A stretch of 64,000 nucleotides of DNA from Camillea tinctor (GCA_022578605.1 MU394052.1:248001-312000); one strand, 5' to 3'. Shown: positions 46,358 to 59,900, numbered from the stretch's first letter. Made by a program: numbers and translations. Notes: generated by a model from the letters alone, not told the origin.

Positions 46358-47566
46358 TGTTGTGGTTGATTTGCGCTCGGCAAATAGGAAGTAATAAAAA
46401 AAAAGGACCGGGCTGGAGTCTAAAGCCTAGAATGCCACGGAGGAATTGTTGCGTTGTAGTGGACTGGGGGTGGATAAATTGGGAATTATAGATAAGATGG
46501 TGATATTAAATTCTACAGTGTAGCTCGGTTGAGGTGAAGAGAAGGAAACTCTAAGATGGTGAAGGTCGTGATTATGGTTATGATTATGTTAAAAGTGATA
46601 AAAAATAAATAAATGGTAGCTAAGTACTATGTAAGTAAGTAACCTACCTAGGTACAATTATTGATTAGTCAATCAAGTAAAAATGCATATTGATAGCTAA
46701 ATTGATAAATATTTAGAAAAAAGGAAGGAAGCTCAGCCAGCTTTCCTGTCTTTCACCATCGATGACGGGTATGACGCTGGTCCTGGCTTGTCTGATATCA
46801 CCAGCTTTGACCTATCAGAAACTCTCCATTCTTAAGCCACCCCAGACTTGCACCCATCTCTTGTAATGCGGGGGGATCTCATACTACCTTTGAATTGCAT
46901 ACAAAGATATGTACTAAACCACATTTGTACTATGTAATTATACACCCTATGGGCGCTGCCTATGCTGCCATGCATACCTTAGGTTAGGGGTATAAGACCT
47001 TATATAATCCTCAGCGGCGTGTGTGGTCAATAATCGGGATCGTAGATCTTAAATATAAGTGGTTGGTGATAATACCAGTATTTCGATCTACACTCTGATA
47101 ACTCTCTCTCTATATATAATACCTATTGACCTAACCTACCTATTTAGTACTATTTTATACATGCTAGTTTATACTTAACTCTTATTTGTTGTCTTCCTCT
47201 TCAAACTAGAAATGGATCGGAGTGGACTCTACTACAAAACTAGGCATTTACATAATGCCGATTGGTTATTATCAGTAACGACGTATCTATTAGGAAGTTT
47301 AGCAAATTAGTACGTACCCTATCCCGTATTGATTATCGGCACTGGCCGTGGTCGGTCACTTGACCCCGCTGCCGGTTTACTTACTTACATCGGCTCTAGG
47401 TTTATTATTATTAACTTGTCCATGTGCGCTTACCTCTCAGACATCTCAAAGCTCCCCGAATTTCAAAAACCTTTCTTCTATTTCCCTCTCTGTCACTCTC
47501 TTGCCGATCTGACTTGCTACAACTGCTACTGCTACTGCTGCTGCTACTACAAGCTACTTTGTCATT
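46358..47566. other. Divergent spacer between b561 and allantoicase
   Basis: AT-rich. Holds a TACCTAGGTA copy (46645-46654) upstream of the b561 gene and the allantoicase promoter at its right end. No gene was seen. Confidence 0.6.
47269..47349 (+). promoter_or_regulatory. UaY-like and GATA sites in the allantoicase promoter
   Basis: TCGG-N6-CCGT at 47336-47349 matches the UaY purine-pathway consensus TCGG-N6-CCGA at seven of eight fixed bases, about 218 bp upstream of the ATG. GATA-factor sites (HGATAR, reverse orientation) lie at 47269-47274 and 47333-47338, the second overlapping the UaY-like site. Confidence 0.55.
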
Positions 47567-48723
47567 ATGGCCGAAGATATTGGGTATAAACTGGAGCCCG
47601 TCAAGGCGGCTCGTATTGCCTCCGAAGACATCGATAAGACCTTTAGATCTAGCTGCATTGGTAAGTCATGCGTTGTGGTCAATATTAAAAATTAGCGGTC
47701 AAGTCACAAGCTCCCCTGAAGTTGCAGCAGGCTAACTCGCTTGTGCTAGATTTGATCTCTGGAACGTTGGGCGGTAAGGTGCTGGGGTTTTCTGACGAAT
47801 GGTTTGCCGAAGCTGCCAACCTCTTGACCCCTACGCCTCCTATCAGGCAGCCTGGTAAGATGGTGTATACGGGTGCCTGGTACGATGGCTGGGAGACGAG
47901 GCGGCATAACCCCGAGCCCTTTGACTGGGTAGTCATTCGACTCGGCGTTGCATCGGGCACCGTCGAGGGGGTTGAGGTTGACACCGCCTTCTTCTCCGGG
48001 AACCACGCTCCTGCTATTTCTGTCGAAGGGTGCTTCAGTTCGGACGATGACGAGGTTCTCTCGTGGAAGGGGGAGAAAGGCAAGTGGGAAACGATTCTCG
48101 GGTATCAGGAATGCGGCCCTTCGCAGAGATTTGGGTGGAAGCTAGATGTCCCCACTACAAAGCAATACACACACGTGAGGCTAAATATGTACCCTGATGG
48201 CGGTATCGCAAGATTCCGACTTTTCGGGCATGCTGTGCCCGTTTTCCCACAAGATACTGGGGCTATTTTTGATTTGGCAGCAGCCCAGAACGGTGGCGTG
48301 GCGGTGTCGTGCAGTGATCAACACTTCGGTACAAAGGATAATCTGATCTTGCCGGGCCGTGGGAAGGACATGGGAGACGGATGGGAAACGGCACGTTCTA
48401 GGACTAAGGGTCATGTCGACTGGGCTATAATCCGCCTAGGAGCACCATCACTCATCCAGAGCTTTGTGGTTGACACAGCATACTTTAGGGGTAACTACCC
48501 TCAAAAGTCAAAGATCGATGCTATCGAATGGAAAGGAGAGGGAGATCCGACGGCAGATGCTCAAGGATGGACCGAGGTTTTGGAGGCTAGCAAGTGTGGA
48601 CCGGATCAAGAGCACAGCTTCGACTGCTCAACTAAGGACAAGACCTTTACCCACGTGAAGCTTACTATTATACCCGACGGAGGGGTGAAGAGACTCCGCG
48701 TGCTCGCTAAAAGATCCGTGTAG
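47567..48723 (+). CDS. Allantoicase (purine degradation)
   Basis: Allantoicase (allantoate amidinohydrolase), which splits allantoate to ureidoglycolate and urea in purine catabolism. Exons 47567-47660 and 47750-48723 join in phase to 355 residues. Two allantoicase repeats (PF03561) are visible: GGKVLGFSDEWFAEAANLLTP, YDGWETRRHN and DWVVIRLG in the first; VSCSDQHFGTKDNLILPGRGKDMGDGWETARSR and DWAIIRLG in the second. Each repeat ends with a HVRLNMYPDGGIARFRLFG or HVKLTIIPDGGVKRLRV strand. Length equals the family norm. The promoter carries UaY-like and GATA sites, the expected inputs for purine induction and nitrogen control. It is not clustered with other purine genes here. Confidence 0.95.
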
Positions 48724-49419
48724 GAATAAGGGAGATGGGAAAGACCTGAATAAATATCTAATGAAATTAGATGATGGAAACTGAAAACCTATATAGGTTA
48801 GGTTAGTCTTGAAAAGATGAACAAAAAAAAGGGGGGAAGGGAATAAGGATAACCTTCTGTTAAATCAATAAAATAAAAAAAAGATGAAAAGAAACTTACC
48901 TACATAAGGTTTCTTATGGTGCATCCAACAACCAACAACTACGTCATTTGCAATCTGTTGTAGGTACTAGGTAGGTACTACTAACATTACCTAACCTGAC
49001 CTAAATGGACCTAACCTAACCTATTGGAATGATCGATTTCAGGAGATGGTTGTTTACCTAAGTGAAGTCGCACGCAGGTAGGTATTAGTAGGTAGTACTT
49101 TAGTAGGTGCACAGACCAGGTGGGCCCAGTCAGCTTTGAGGAAGTCCCCTATCAAGCAATCAATCAAATACGGTTACCTACCTGGGTACACTACACTCTC
49201 CTGGCTCGCTCTTCAACGCATGACGACAACATAAAACCGCAATTTAGAGCCTGATACCTACACTACAACCACCATTCTTCGTAAAGGGGGGAGAAAAGAA
49301 GCAATCGCAATAGAGAAACTCGACAGCACACTTCACAAATTACATGCACTCCAGAAGCATGGTGCAACAATCATTCACTCCATCAGGTTCTTGAGCGAGA
49401 ATCTCGTACGCCAACTACT
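48724..49419. other. Intergenic spacer
   Basis: Contains ACCTAACCT-type short repeats (about 48985-49022) that resemble telomeric sequence only loosely, and the promoter of the DIL gene. Confidence 0.6.
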
Positions 49420-52040
49420 ATGGATCTAGGCGACTCTGACGGCGGGGGATTTGGAGGGGAGCAACCAGGCAAGCCCCGAGCCCTCCCTGCCGACCTCCCC
49501 AAGTCCCTCGACGACCGCAGAATCGTCTCTGCCGAGCTGGTTCCCGAGACAGAGATGTACGATGGCTGGCAAGGTTAGTGTTCCATCGGAGCCTTCGGTT
49601 TGCTTTGCTTTGCTCTCTCTCCCTGTACTGATCGCGTGAATACTCCCTTTAGGCCAGTCGCAGTTTTTGACCTCTCCCATGCTCGCGAAGCCATTACAAT
49701 TCAACAACCTAAGCCTCGATGACCCCGGCTTCGAAGACGACCTGAACAAGGGCGTCGCCGGCAGCGAATCGCGATTGATGGAGATGCTCGCTGCCCAGGC
49801 ACAGCATCATGGTGGCCAGTCCTTCGACGATGCCGACGCCATCGTTGCTGACGAGAAACTCTCGGACGACGATAAGAAGAGCATGCTACAGAAGGCCTTA
49901 AACATGGCTGCTAGCAATGGCGACCTAGAACACGTCAACAAAATCCTCACCGGCAATGCCAAATCCTTCGTTGACGTTAATGCGCCCGATGAAGACGGAA
50001 CACCCCCGCTGGTATATGCCAGCTGCTTCGTTAGTAACGACTCCTAGCCCCTCCCATAGACGATTCCCCGCTGATTACTCCGGTGCAAATAAAAAAGGGA
50101 CATGAGAGCGTCGTCCAGGCTCTCGTAGATGCCGGCGTCGATGTAGATAGACAAGACCGGAACCATTGGAGCGCCTTGATGTGGGCCATGACGAATCGGC
50201 ATAAGGGTATTGCCAAGATATTGCTGGATAATGGAGCATCCCCGGAAGCCAAGACGTCATCCGGCCGGACCGCCTTCGATTTCATCGCCCCCGATAGTGA
50301 AATGTCCTTCTATCTACATGACAACGGTTATAATATCGGGAATGCTGGGGTGACAGACGATTTCTACAACCCGGGCTTCTCCCAAGATAGGTTCGAAGAG
50401 GAGATGGCCGAGAACGAGATACGTAGACGCATGATGATGGATAGCGCCAGGGACCTTGAAGTAGACCTGGGCAACATGGGAATTGACGACCAACCAGAGG
50501 TAGGTCCATGTCCGCGCCACCCCGGTCTTCGCTCTGCTGACTTTCGCAGCCTGTGGATGAGTTTGAAGAAGAGCTGCAAGAATTCGACTGGAGTAGATGC
50601 CTGCATGACCAAATGTTCGTTTTCCAGGAGAGCGAGCTAGACCGGATCCTCGACATCATTATCACTAATATGCAACCTCAACGATCCCCATCTCAGAAAC
50701 CCGTGCCGGCGAATATGATATTCCTCAGCGCACGGTATGCGCATTACCATTCCAGCCCTGAGCTGTTAGAGAAGCTCCTCGTTACTGCTCAGGATAAAAT
50801 CAACGATGTTGTAGAAGCACACCAGTGGGACATGACTATCTTGGCCTTCTGGATGTCGAATGCCACTCTACTTTTACATTACCTTAAAAAGGACACCGGA
50901 TTAGTTGACGCGACGGGCGAGTTCCAATCCCAGCTCGCCGAACTCATTAATGAGATATTCATTCTTATTGTTAGAGATGCAGAGCGACGTCTCGACAAGG
51001 TGTTAGACTCTGCCATGCTCGAGCACGAGACCATTCCTGGTCTCGAGGATGTTACGTTTCAGCACGAATGGAAGCTTTTCAAGCGAAAGAAGGAAGTTAA
51101 AGCAGAGCCTCTAGAAAAGCGCCTCCGGCCCCCCTCGCCAAAACAGCGCGCAAAGCCAGCCCCCCGAAATGTGACGTCCCTCCTATCCTCTACACTCTTC
51201 GTACTTGATCTTTACGATATTCACTCCGTCATCACCTCACAAATCATCTCGCAGTTACTCTATTGGCTCGGTGCTGAGCTCTTCAACCGAGTAATGAACA
51301 ACCGGAAATACCTGGCAAGAACAAAGGCAATGCAAATCAGGATGAATGTATCTGTCTTAGAAGACTGGGCTAGATCCAATAACCGCAAACCCGAGCACTA
51401 TGAATTCGGTGAGACTAGCGCGTCTGGCGAAACTACTATGGAAGCGTCTCGCAAACATCTTGCCCCAATTGTTCAGCTACTACAATGGTTGCAATGTTTC
51501 TCGTCTTTAGACCCAGACGATTTGGAGGCCCTAGTGGGAACACTGCAGCAGTTAAAACGCTTAAGCCCCCAACAATTAATATTTGCTGCTAAGAACTATC
51601 GGCTCGAAGTTGGTGAGAAGGGGCTGCCTAAAAGTGCCATGAAGTATCTCGAGGCCATTCAGAAAGAAACAGCCCTGAAGCGAGACCGTAGGCGGACAGC
51701 TCCTGTACCGTCTAGTAGCCTACCGGCGACACCTATTCAGAATAACTTTGGTGTCGCCGACGCAGAAGTCCGCAGCGTTCACGGCACGCCTAATCCAGCT
51801 CTGGATGACGATGACATGCCAGAGGGGATCAATCTAGACCCTTCGGTGATGTTACCGTTTAAGTTACCCTCCGTTACAGACATGCTAGTGTCGTATGGAG
51901 CGGGTTTTGGAGGCGTAAACCGCGAGCGGGAACGAAAGTACATCCCGACGGTGCCCGCGGAGTTTCTCGAGAAGCTAGAACTGAGTGGTAATAATCGGCC
52001 AATGTTTGGCGAGAAGGACTGGGAGAACGAGGAGGTATGA
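49420..52040 (+). CDS. Ankyrin-repeat and DIL-domain protein
   Basis: Cytosolic protein combining ankyrin repeats with a dilute (DIL) domain, the cargo-binding module first seen in class V myosins. Four exons (49420-49573, 49653-50029, 50098-50499, 50550-52040) join in phase to 807 residues. The N-terminus includes DLPKSLDDRRIVSAELVPETEMYDGWQG. Ankyrin repeats run from about residue 100 to 235 (ALNMAASNGDLEHVNKILTG, EDGTPPLVYASCFGHESVVQALVDAGVDV, NHWSALMWAMTNRHKGIAKILLDNGASPEAK). The DIL domain lies around residues 420-660 (SLLSSTLFVLDLYDIHSVITSQIISQLLYWLGAELFNRVMNN, QLLQWLQCF). No myosin motor or IQ motif is attached. The role is probably in vesicle or organelle transport, by inference only. 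The C-terminus is acidic. Confidence 0.92.
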
Positions 52041-55000
52041 GAGCCCAACGAACCAGACCATGCGACGGTCGCCTCACAGGCGGCCGTCAGTAATCTAGGC
52101 CAGGCTGACTTGCATTGACACTCACCTATCAAGAAGCCTTGAAGCATTCACATACCGTCTCGTTGGTGCCAACAAAAAGCTACCGGCTACCACCAGCATT
52201 GTCATGTAATGCACGCTGCAAGGGACGAACTGGTGGCGCAGGGGGGAGAGATTGGGCTACTATTGCATAGCATTTTTTTTTTCAATCGGAAGAGGTGTTG
52301 GTATAATGGATGAGGCCGTATTATAGTCAGGCATCTCGAGCAGGAGTCAGCGCTACGCAGCCTAGACATGGATGACAATACCTGAATGCTGTTATGGGAC
52401 CATTGATGTTTTTGAGGAGGCTATCATCATCATCATAGACAAGGGGGAGGGGAGTTAGAGAACCCCTTCCCTGAGATAAGATACTACCTAGGTACACACA
52501 TACCTAAAACCTAACCTACGTTACCATATTTCTCATAACCTAAAATCTACCTAAACTCCCTTTTTTTTCTCTCGTTATAGAGTCTAGCCAGTGGGAGTTA
52601 CAGATGAGAGAGATTAAGATTACTACCTGGCCATATGGTGGCTACATATACATACATACTGGCACATACATAATAATTCCCCCCCCCCTTTTTTTTTGCA
52701 CTACTTCGAAAAGATAACCAATAATCTGTCTCATCACGTGCTGCAGTCACAATGAAGTGAGATGAAAAGAAGAAGAAAATGCTTTTTTTTTCTTCTCATA
52801 TATGTAGGTGCGTATAGATAGTTGTTGTCATCCTGACTGACAGTTGTCATTTCCGCTATCTATCTATCTACTAATCCTAGATCTTAATAGGTTTACTTGT
52901 TTATTTAAGTGGTTTCCTTTTTTTCCTTTTTTTTTTCTGATCTGGTGCTATGTAGTATCTATTGTTGGGGGACGCCCTGGGTTTTGGGTAACGTAACCTG
53001 GCGTACGTAGTAAAAGCATTGTTCATGCCCGTCCCGTTAACCTTGTGCGTTGTTTCCCAGCCTTGGGATGTGATCTTCGGCTATTGAAAAAAAAAACATT
53101 TTTTTCCCCATGTTCGGCACCCTGTGGTTGGGGGCCAAAGGGAGGGGATGGGAACACGGCATTTTTTTTCTTTTTGCTTCTTGGGATGGCTACGGGTACC
53201 TGGATGTAAAGTAAGGTAGGGTTTATCATGTTGGAGATTTCTTTTCTTTTTTATTATTATCTGCTGGTATGAGCGGGAGGGATAATTGGTTATGTACAAC
53301 TAACCTAACCTAGGGATTGTTAATACTAGGTTCGTTAGCTTATCTCGTGTGTGTAACGACGATGATGTCGATGGTGATAATGTTTGATGATCCTTTTAAC
53401 AATCCCGAAACAATTTTTTTTTTTTTTTCTTTAGAAAAAAAAAAAAGACAGATTGTTCACTTTCATTTTCCCCCATTGGTATGTGATCATGCACGGCGAC
53501 GCAATGTGCTCGCAGGCATAATCGTTCTTGTTCCGTAGTACACTAGGCTACCTACCTGCTTTCCAGCTCTCCCGCGCACCCAGTCCTTTCTCATTCCCAG
53601 TTCCCATGTTTCCGGCGTTATGGTGTGCGGGTGTGGGGGAGACGCGAGGGAGAGAGACATAGCGAAGGAGGGGGAGGAAGGGAGGGAGGAACTCTCCGCA
53701 TCGCATGCATGGGGATGGATCCCATCCCCAAGCGGCCGACCCGGACGCTAGGGATTTTATCCCACGAGGCAAGTTCTCTCTCTCTCTCTCTCTCTTTTTT
53801 TTTTTTTTTTACTATCTTCCCATGCACCCACCCGCATTTCTACATACCTTAATCTACCTTGTCTACTACCCTACATATATGTAGTAAGTTATTTTAGTAT
53901 GGGCGACAATCGGTGGGGGGAGGGGAGGGATGGGATGGGAAGGGAAGGGAACTTCCGGACTTTGGCTGGATAAAACGGGTGAGGTATCCACGTCAGTCAG
54001 CTTACAGGCTTTTGTCTAACCTAGTGTTGTTAAAGTAGGTAGGTTTTGTCTATCTTTCTTTTTTTAGTTGTAGAGAGGAAACAGAGACAGAGATAGAGAG
54101 GTCCCGGCCTGTGGTTGGGTTTGAGCTAATTCGTTGGTTGGTTGGTAAGTACATGTAGGCTGGTCTGGCTGGTCTAAGTTCATTATAGGACGGAGGCCGG
54201 AGAGCGGTGACCCGCTGGATTCATGTATGTATGTATCAGATCATCATGTTATATTTATATATATACAGGTAAGTAGGTGGTAGGTAGGCAACAAGAAGTA
54301 CTCGAGTAACCTATGTATGTAAGAAAGAAGATAATGGGGTTCGTACGAGGTAATATACGTAAGTAAATAGCTCTTAGATTCTGTTTTTCGTGTTAATTGG
54401 CGGGGCGTCGAAAGATATACATCAAATTCTGTACACAACATGTTTCTTATTCGGTGATCTATCTTACGAATGATCTGTTCTTCGCCCCCATTCTAAGAAA
54501 AATTAAATCATGTATGTGAGATACGGCCGAAGGAAAGATAAAAAGAAAGAGAGAGAAAGAGAGCGGGGGGACCGGGAAAGAAGGATTACGGAACGGCCCA
54601 TTTGTGGTATTAAAGTGGGTGATGCCATCGTGAGGTCAAACTACTGCACAGTCGATGGATTGGCATAGATGGAGTTTTCTGGGGATGAGGAGGGGGCAAA
54701 GAAGAAAGGGAGGTTGACGGTCCTTTCTCTTCTTCCAACCTGTTTGCTTTTTTTTTTCTTTTTTTCTTTTTCACCTTCCGCTCCCGACTTAGCGATACCT
54801 GAAGCAGATCCTTTTTGAAGGGGGTAGGTAAGTAAAAGGTTGACAATTGATAAATAGGAAAAAGTGTCTAGTAGTAAAGGAGGAGGGGGAGAGGAGGCGG
54901 GAAAGCCAATAGGCGTCTAGTTTCTGCTATGGGCATGAACTAGAGCTTAAAGGTGCGGGCTGCTCGGGGCCTGTCTCTTTTGGAATGACTTGCCCGAATA

Positions 55001-56956
55001 GGAAAGTAGCCCCACTGTATTTGTCTTTTTTTGCCTCCAATGGCATTTTAGGAACCCACACCCCTTCCTTTCACCCCAAGGGTTGGCTAACACAAGACGA
55101 CTTACTAATGATTAGGCTCAATGTGGTGATATAGTGCTTTTACGTCACGAAACGTTGCGGAAGGGCGGCATTGCTCAGCAAATGGTTAGTTACATGGGGT
55201 TGAAAAATGGAATGTCAGGAAGATAGGGTTCAATGTTACGGAATACAAGAATTCCAACCACGGTAGAGCAAAGCAAACCAACATTACCCCTAGGTTAGGT
55301 TAGGCCTTTGGCTGGTTGACACGCGGCGACTCTGGAGTCTGAACTGAGAGTGAGTAGACTATGTCCATACAACACAGACTAGACTGACGATGACCTGCAC
55401 CAAGAAGTGTCGGTTCTCTTTTTATTTATTTTTTGAGGGCCGAGTCTAACTAGGTAGTGCAAAGAAACGGAATATAGACAAATATCTAGCGATCGAAAGG
55501 GGAATAGACCGACTTACTACTAAAGATAAGTACCGGGACTGGACCAATACCAAAGAACCCGAGAGACAGAAGAGGAGAAGAAACTTGTGTATTGTCAATT
55601 GTATCCCCGCCAATGGGGGAGGATGGGGGGCAAGGGGGGTTGAGGAGACCCAATGGGGAGAAAAGGCTAGTAAGTGAACTACTAATGATGTGCATCGTTG
55701 GCTATTGACGCCTTCCGAATTGCTAGTAAGACCGAAACCGACCATATGTAGTGTATGTAGGTTATGTATGTACAGTTATCATGTGGCCCATCTTGTATGG
55801 ATCTTAGAGTTACCTACTTACTACCTAGTCTGTGTATGTACCACCTTTTTTTACTCTACAACCTGACAAAAAAGGAAAAAGAAAAAAAAAAGAAGAAGAA
55901 AGAAAGAAACATGCTTATGCCCGAGAAGTGCAAAATATATTAAAAAGCAAAGTAAATATATCTTTACATACCTACATCTTCATCTCCCATCTACATATGT
56001 GGTCATCCCTACTTTCTTTTTTCACTTTACTCCTAATCTAGTAACCTAGCCTGGTCCTCTGGGAGGATGGAATTCAGTAATTACAATCGTCAAGGTCACC
56101 AAACGTGGTACAAGTACACCTCGTCTCATGTATAAGCTTACGAAAGAAACATTCATTCCAGCCGCTTGACAACAATCAAAAGTGTAAGTCATTTAAAGTT
56201 TTTGGATATTCCTTAATTTTTTTTATGACTCTCCACAACTTTTTTAAAACAACCTTGATTCCCAAAGCCTTGTGAATCAAAAGAAAAGAAAAAGAACGAC
56301 CTTTTCTTTTTTTTACTGAGCTTTGGTTTTCACTTCTTACCCACAGTCTCTCATTTATTTGTCTCTCAATTGACTTAGACTTACAAAACAAAAAGAAAAA
56401 GAAAAGAATTACAACATTGAACCCGCGTCACCAGATCAGAAAGCCGGAACCCCCCAAAAACCCAGAACCTAGAACCCAGAACCATATAAGTGGGAGGAGC
56501 TCCGAGCTTTTTACCTGCCCCACGTCGTCACCGCCGTTGAAAAAAAAGCTCGCCTCCCTGAGTTTTTTTATGGTTCGTGACCTTTTGTTGTTACCTACTT
56601 CTTTGCTTCCCTCAACAGGGGCCGAAGTTGAAGAAGCAGAAGACAAGTCCGAATATCGGCACGACTCAGGAACAACCTGGGCGCGTCGAGTGTCGTGAGC
56701 AAGGCAGTACGCAACTTTTTATTCCCCTCTCTGTTAGCTCATTCAGACTTTCCATCGGTCCCGCGCCTTTTTTTTGCCGACGGACCCGGAGGATTCTAGA
56801 GCGAGAGGGGGCTTTGCTTGCTTGTGACACCGGAGCTGCACCATCATCTTGGGAACCTATATTTATATATATATCTATTTATCTGTCTATATTAGCAGAG
56901 TTGCACGACTTACAAGAAACCCTTGCGTTCGTGTTCGTACAGAATACTAACCCAAC
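52041..56956. other. 4.9-kb spacer, no gene recognised
   Basis: The longest gap in the right half. Holds a TACCTAGGTA copy (52495-52504), repeated T tracts (52680-52700, 53411-53428, 54750-54770), a (CT)n-T tract at 53775-53810 and a GGGGATGG/CCATCCCC inverted repeat at 53711-53729. The small frames are low-complexity artefacts. Unannotated non-coding RNA or a long 5' UTR cannot be excluded. Confidence 0.5.
53775..53810 (+). repeat. (CT)n followed by a T run
   Basis: Uninterrupted CT dinucleotides run into about 16 T. Confidence 0.8.
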
Positions 56957-59900
56957 ATGTACGGGGTCGCACCAGGAGCGTCGGCGCCATTCTACGTGCC
57001 TACGTCCCTGCCCTCTAAGCATGCATGCGGGCGGTCCAGGAGAAAGACAGCATCTTCGTTTACTCCCTTCAGGGACGAGACGAAGCTAGTCGGTCTTCGA
57101 TACGATCAGACCGTCGCTGCCGAACCACCTATTCCCATTCCACCACCTCGCTCGCCTCTGCGTCCATCGCCATCCATATCCGCACAAAAACCGCAAGCGC
57201 AAGCGCAAGCACAACCAACTGGGCGCCCCTTTTCATGGGCCACGCCTCAGCCTATGCAGAGGCCCATTGTGGTACCACCGCCTCGACCTCCTCCCCCGAC
57301 GGAGCAGCATCCAGCTCTAAGAACTATCACGAGCCCGCGCACCGTTGAGGACGTGCTCAAGAGAGACTCGATTCTCGCGCCCACGACGTCGTCGCAGGGG
57401 CAAACCTTCTTCGATGACAGCAGCGACGAGTCGGACTACGATCCTTTTGCGTACGAGAAAATTAACAACCGGGCTCCGACTACCCCAGTGCGGCCTTTAC
57501 AGCTGACGCCTCGATCCGTCTCACCCTCGATCTACTCACAGCAAGATCAGGAAGAGGAAGAAGAAGAGGAGCCAGGACGAAAGCTAGAACTGGAGGCGCG
57601 AGTTAGCGAGAGTAATAACAGCGGATTCAGTGAGGCTTTATCCTCGCCGGGTCTCACGGATGGCAATACGATCGCATCGGTGCCACCATCCACGCCTCCA
57701 CCTTCGCATAAATCGCAGAATAGGTTCATGCGAGCTTTAAGCTTTAGGAGCAACTCTATAAGACGACTTACAAAGAAGTCGCAGGGAGAAATGCAGATGC
57801 AGATGATAACGACTAACACTAGTTCTAGTAGTACAGGGTCAGGACCAGGGTCAAGGTCAGGACCAGGGTTAGGATCAGGGTCGGGTGCCCCGCAGCTAGT
57901 GCCGATGGGGGAAAACCCCGGTAGGACAGAATACTCGGTAAATTCGCTAAAGGGACGGGCGGCGCCTAATAATAGTGCTGCTGCCAGTGCTGCTGCCAGA
58001 GTTACTGGGACTGCTACAGGTAGATTATCCCCATCCTACCATCCCGACTCCTCGCCAATCATTTCAACCTTCATCCCCACCGAGAGTCTCTTAGAAGATG
58101 ATTTTGTCACCCAACTCTCCTTCTCCAAACGCGGCAGCATCATCTTAGGTGGCAAGCGTCCACCTCAAGCCCCCCACAAGCACAAGCCCATGATGATGAT
58201 AATGTCGGCCGATAATATACCAGTCCGTGAGAATGAGAACCGTGCTGAGCAGATCAAAGAAATCCGCGCTTTCCCCTTAGTGCCGCATGCGACCAAGCCA
58301 TCGTCGTCGTCGCCCTCGACCTCGTATCCGTCTCCTTCGTCGCCTTCGCCTTCCTCACCTTCTCCATCTCACGGTGCTTATACTCATACTCATCCTCGCA
58401 CATACCTACACCCGTACGATAGAGATGGTGATAGGAATAGGGGCTACGCCAACACCAACACCAACGCCAGCGACAGCGACAGCGACATCGTCAAAAAACC
58501 CACACTCGCGCCCGCACCCGCCCTCGCGCCCGCGCCCACATCTCGTCCCATGCCCCCTAGCATTCGCCTGATTTCCGAAGAGTTGGAGAAGGAGTCTCAA
58601 AAGGTGAGATCGCTCTATGAATCCGGGGAAGACCTACATTGGGAAGAGGGCCGCAGGCACTCGTCACCCGAGCCCAGACTGCTAGTATCGCCAGATGAGG
58701 ATGAGAACGACTCGTACGGTTTCCTTGACTCTCCGTCCCATTTACTTTTGCCCTAACCATGCTGACCATTGCGCCCTTCCTAACCAGCCTAGCAAACCTC
58801 CCGCGTGGACGCCATACTCGTCCAACCTCGGCTTCTACTTCGTCGCTACACGTTAGCATCGCCATCCGCCCCCATGAACTCGCCGGTGGCGTTGAGGATT
58901 GGGAGGGAGTTGATGGCCATGATGTCGATCGTTACGGTTTCATAACGCCACACCGTTCCACGTCGCGTCCTGCTACGTCGAGCGGGTCCATGTCTGTCCG
59001 GTTCTCGCCGCGCAAACAGAGGAACGTCTTGACTCGCAAGGATTCGAATCCGCTCTCTTTAGGACTAAGGCGCCTCCCTAGCAGGAAGCTCTCGGCCCGC
59101 TCCCTGCACACCCAGGCCTCGGAACTATCCACGGCATCGCGCCGGTCCACTCGTTCAGCGCTACGCCAAGCCACCAACCTGCTCCCGCACAACCGGGACA
59201 GGAGATTGGTCGACCAGGCGGGCGACTTGCTTGCCCTACAGCCGGGCCTTTCCCACATATCAGAAGATGAGACAGCAGAGAAGGTAGCCCTCGAGTTGAA
59301 GTACAAGGAGGCCCAGCGCTCAGATAAATGGCGAAGGATGGCCAAGGTGGTAAGGCCTGGCCCAGAGGGGCAAGGCATGTTGTTCGAATTCGACATCAAA
59401 CAACCCAAGATTGTCGAGCGCACATGGAAGGGCATACCTGACTGCTGGCGCGCCGCTGCCTGGTACTCATTCCTGGCCACGAGCGCAAAGGCCAGCCCGA
59501 AGCCCTTTATATCAGACGAGGAGATCAAGGCCGATTTCCATCGCCTTCTCGAAATACCGTCCCCGGATGACGGACAGATCGACCTCGATGTTCCCAGAAC
59601 CATTAATCAACATATAATGTTTCGGAAGCGATACCGCGGCGGCCAGCGCCTCCTCTTCCGAGTGTTGCACAACCTGTCTCTCTATTTTCCCGAGACAGGT
59701 TACGTGCAAGGTATGGCTCCTCTAGCCGCAACGTTCCTCAGCTACTACGATGAAGAATCCTGCTTCGTGATGCTTGTGCGACTCTGGAAATTCCGTGGCT
59801 TGAATCGCATTTACCAGTCCGGATTTGAAGAGCTCATTAGCGCGCTGAAGGATTTCGAGGCCAACTGGCTGGGCACCAGTGGCCAGGACGTTGCCAAAAA

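Noticed and set aside
48985..49022. CCTAACCT repeats as telomeric sequence
   Set aside because: The units are irregular, short and internal to a gene-bearing region; the fungal telomere unit TTAGGG is not repeated.
58602..58787. GTGAGA donor at 58602 for the first TBC intron
   Set aside because: Joining it to either nearby acceptor gives frames that soon stop; the GTACGG donor at 58714 keeps the frame with a normal 74-nt intron.
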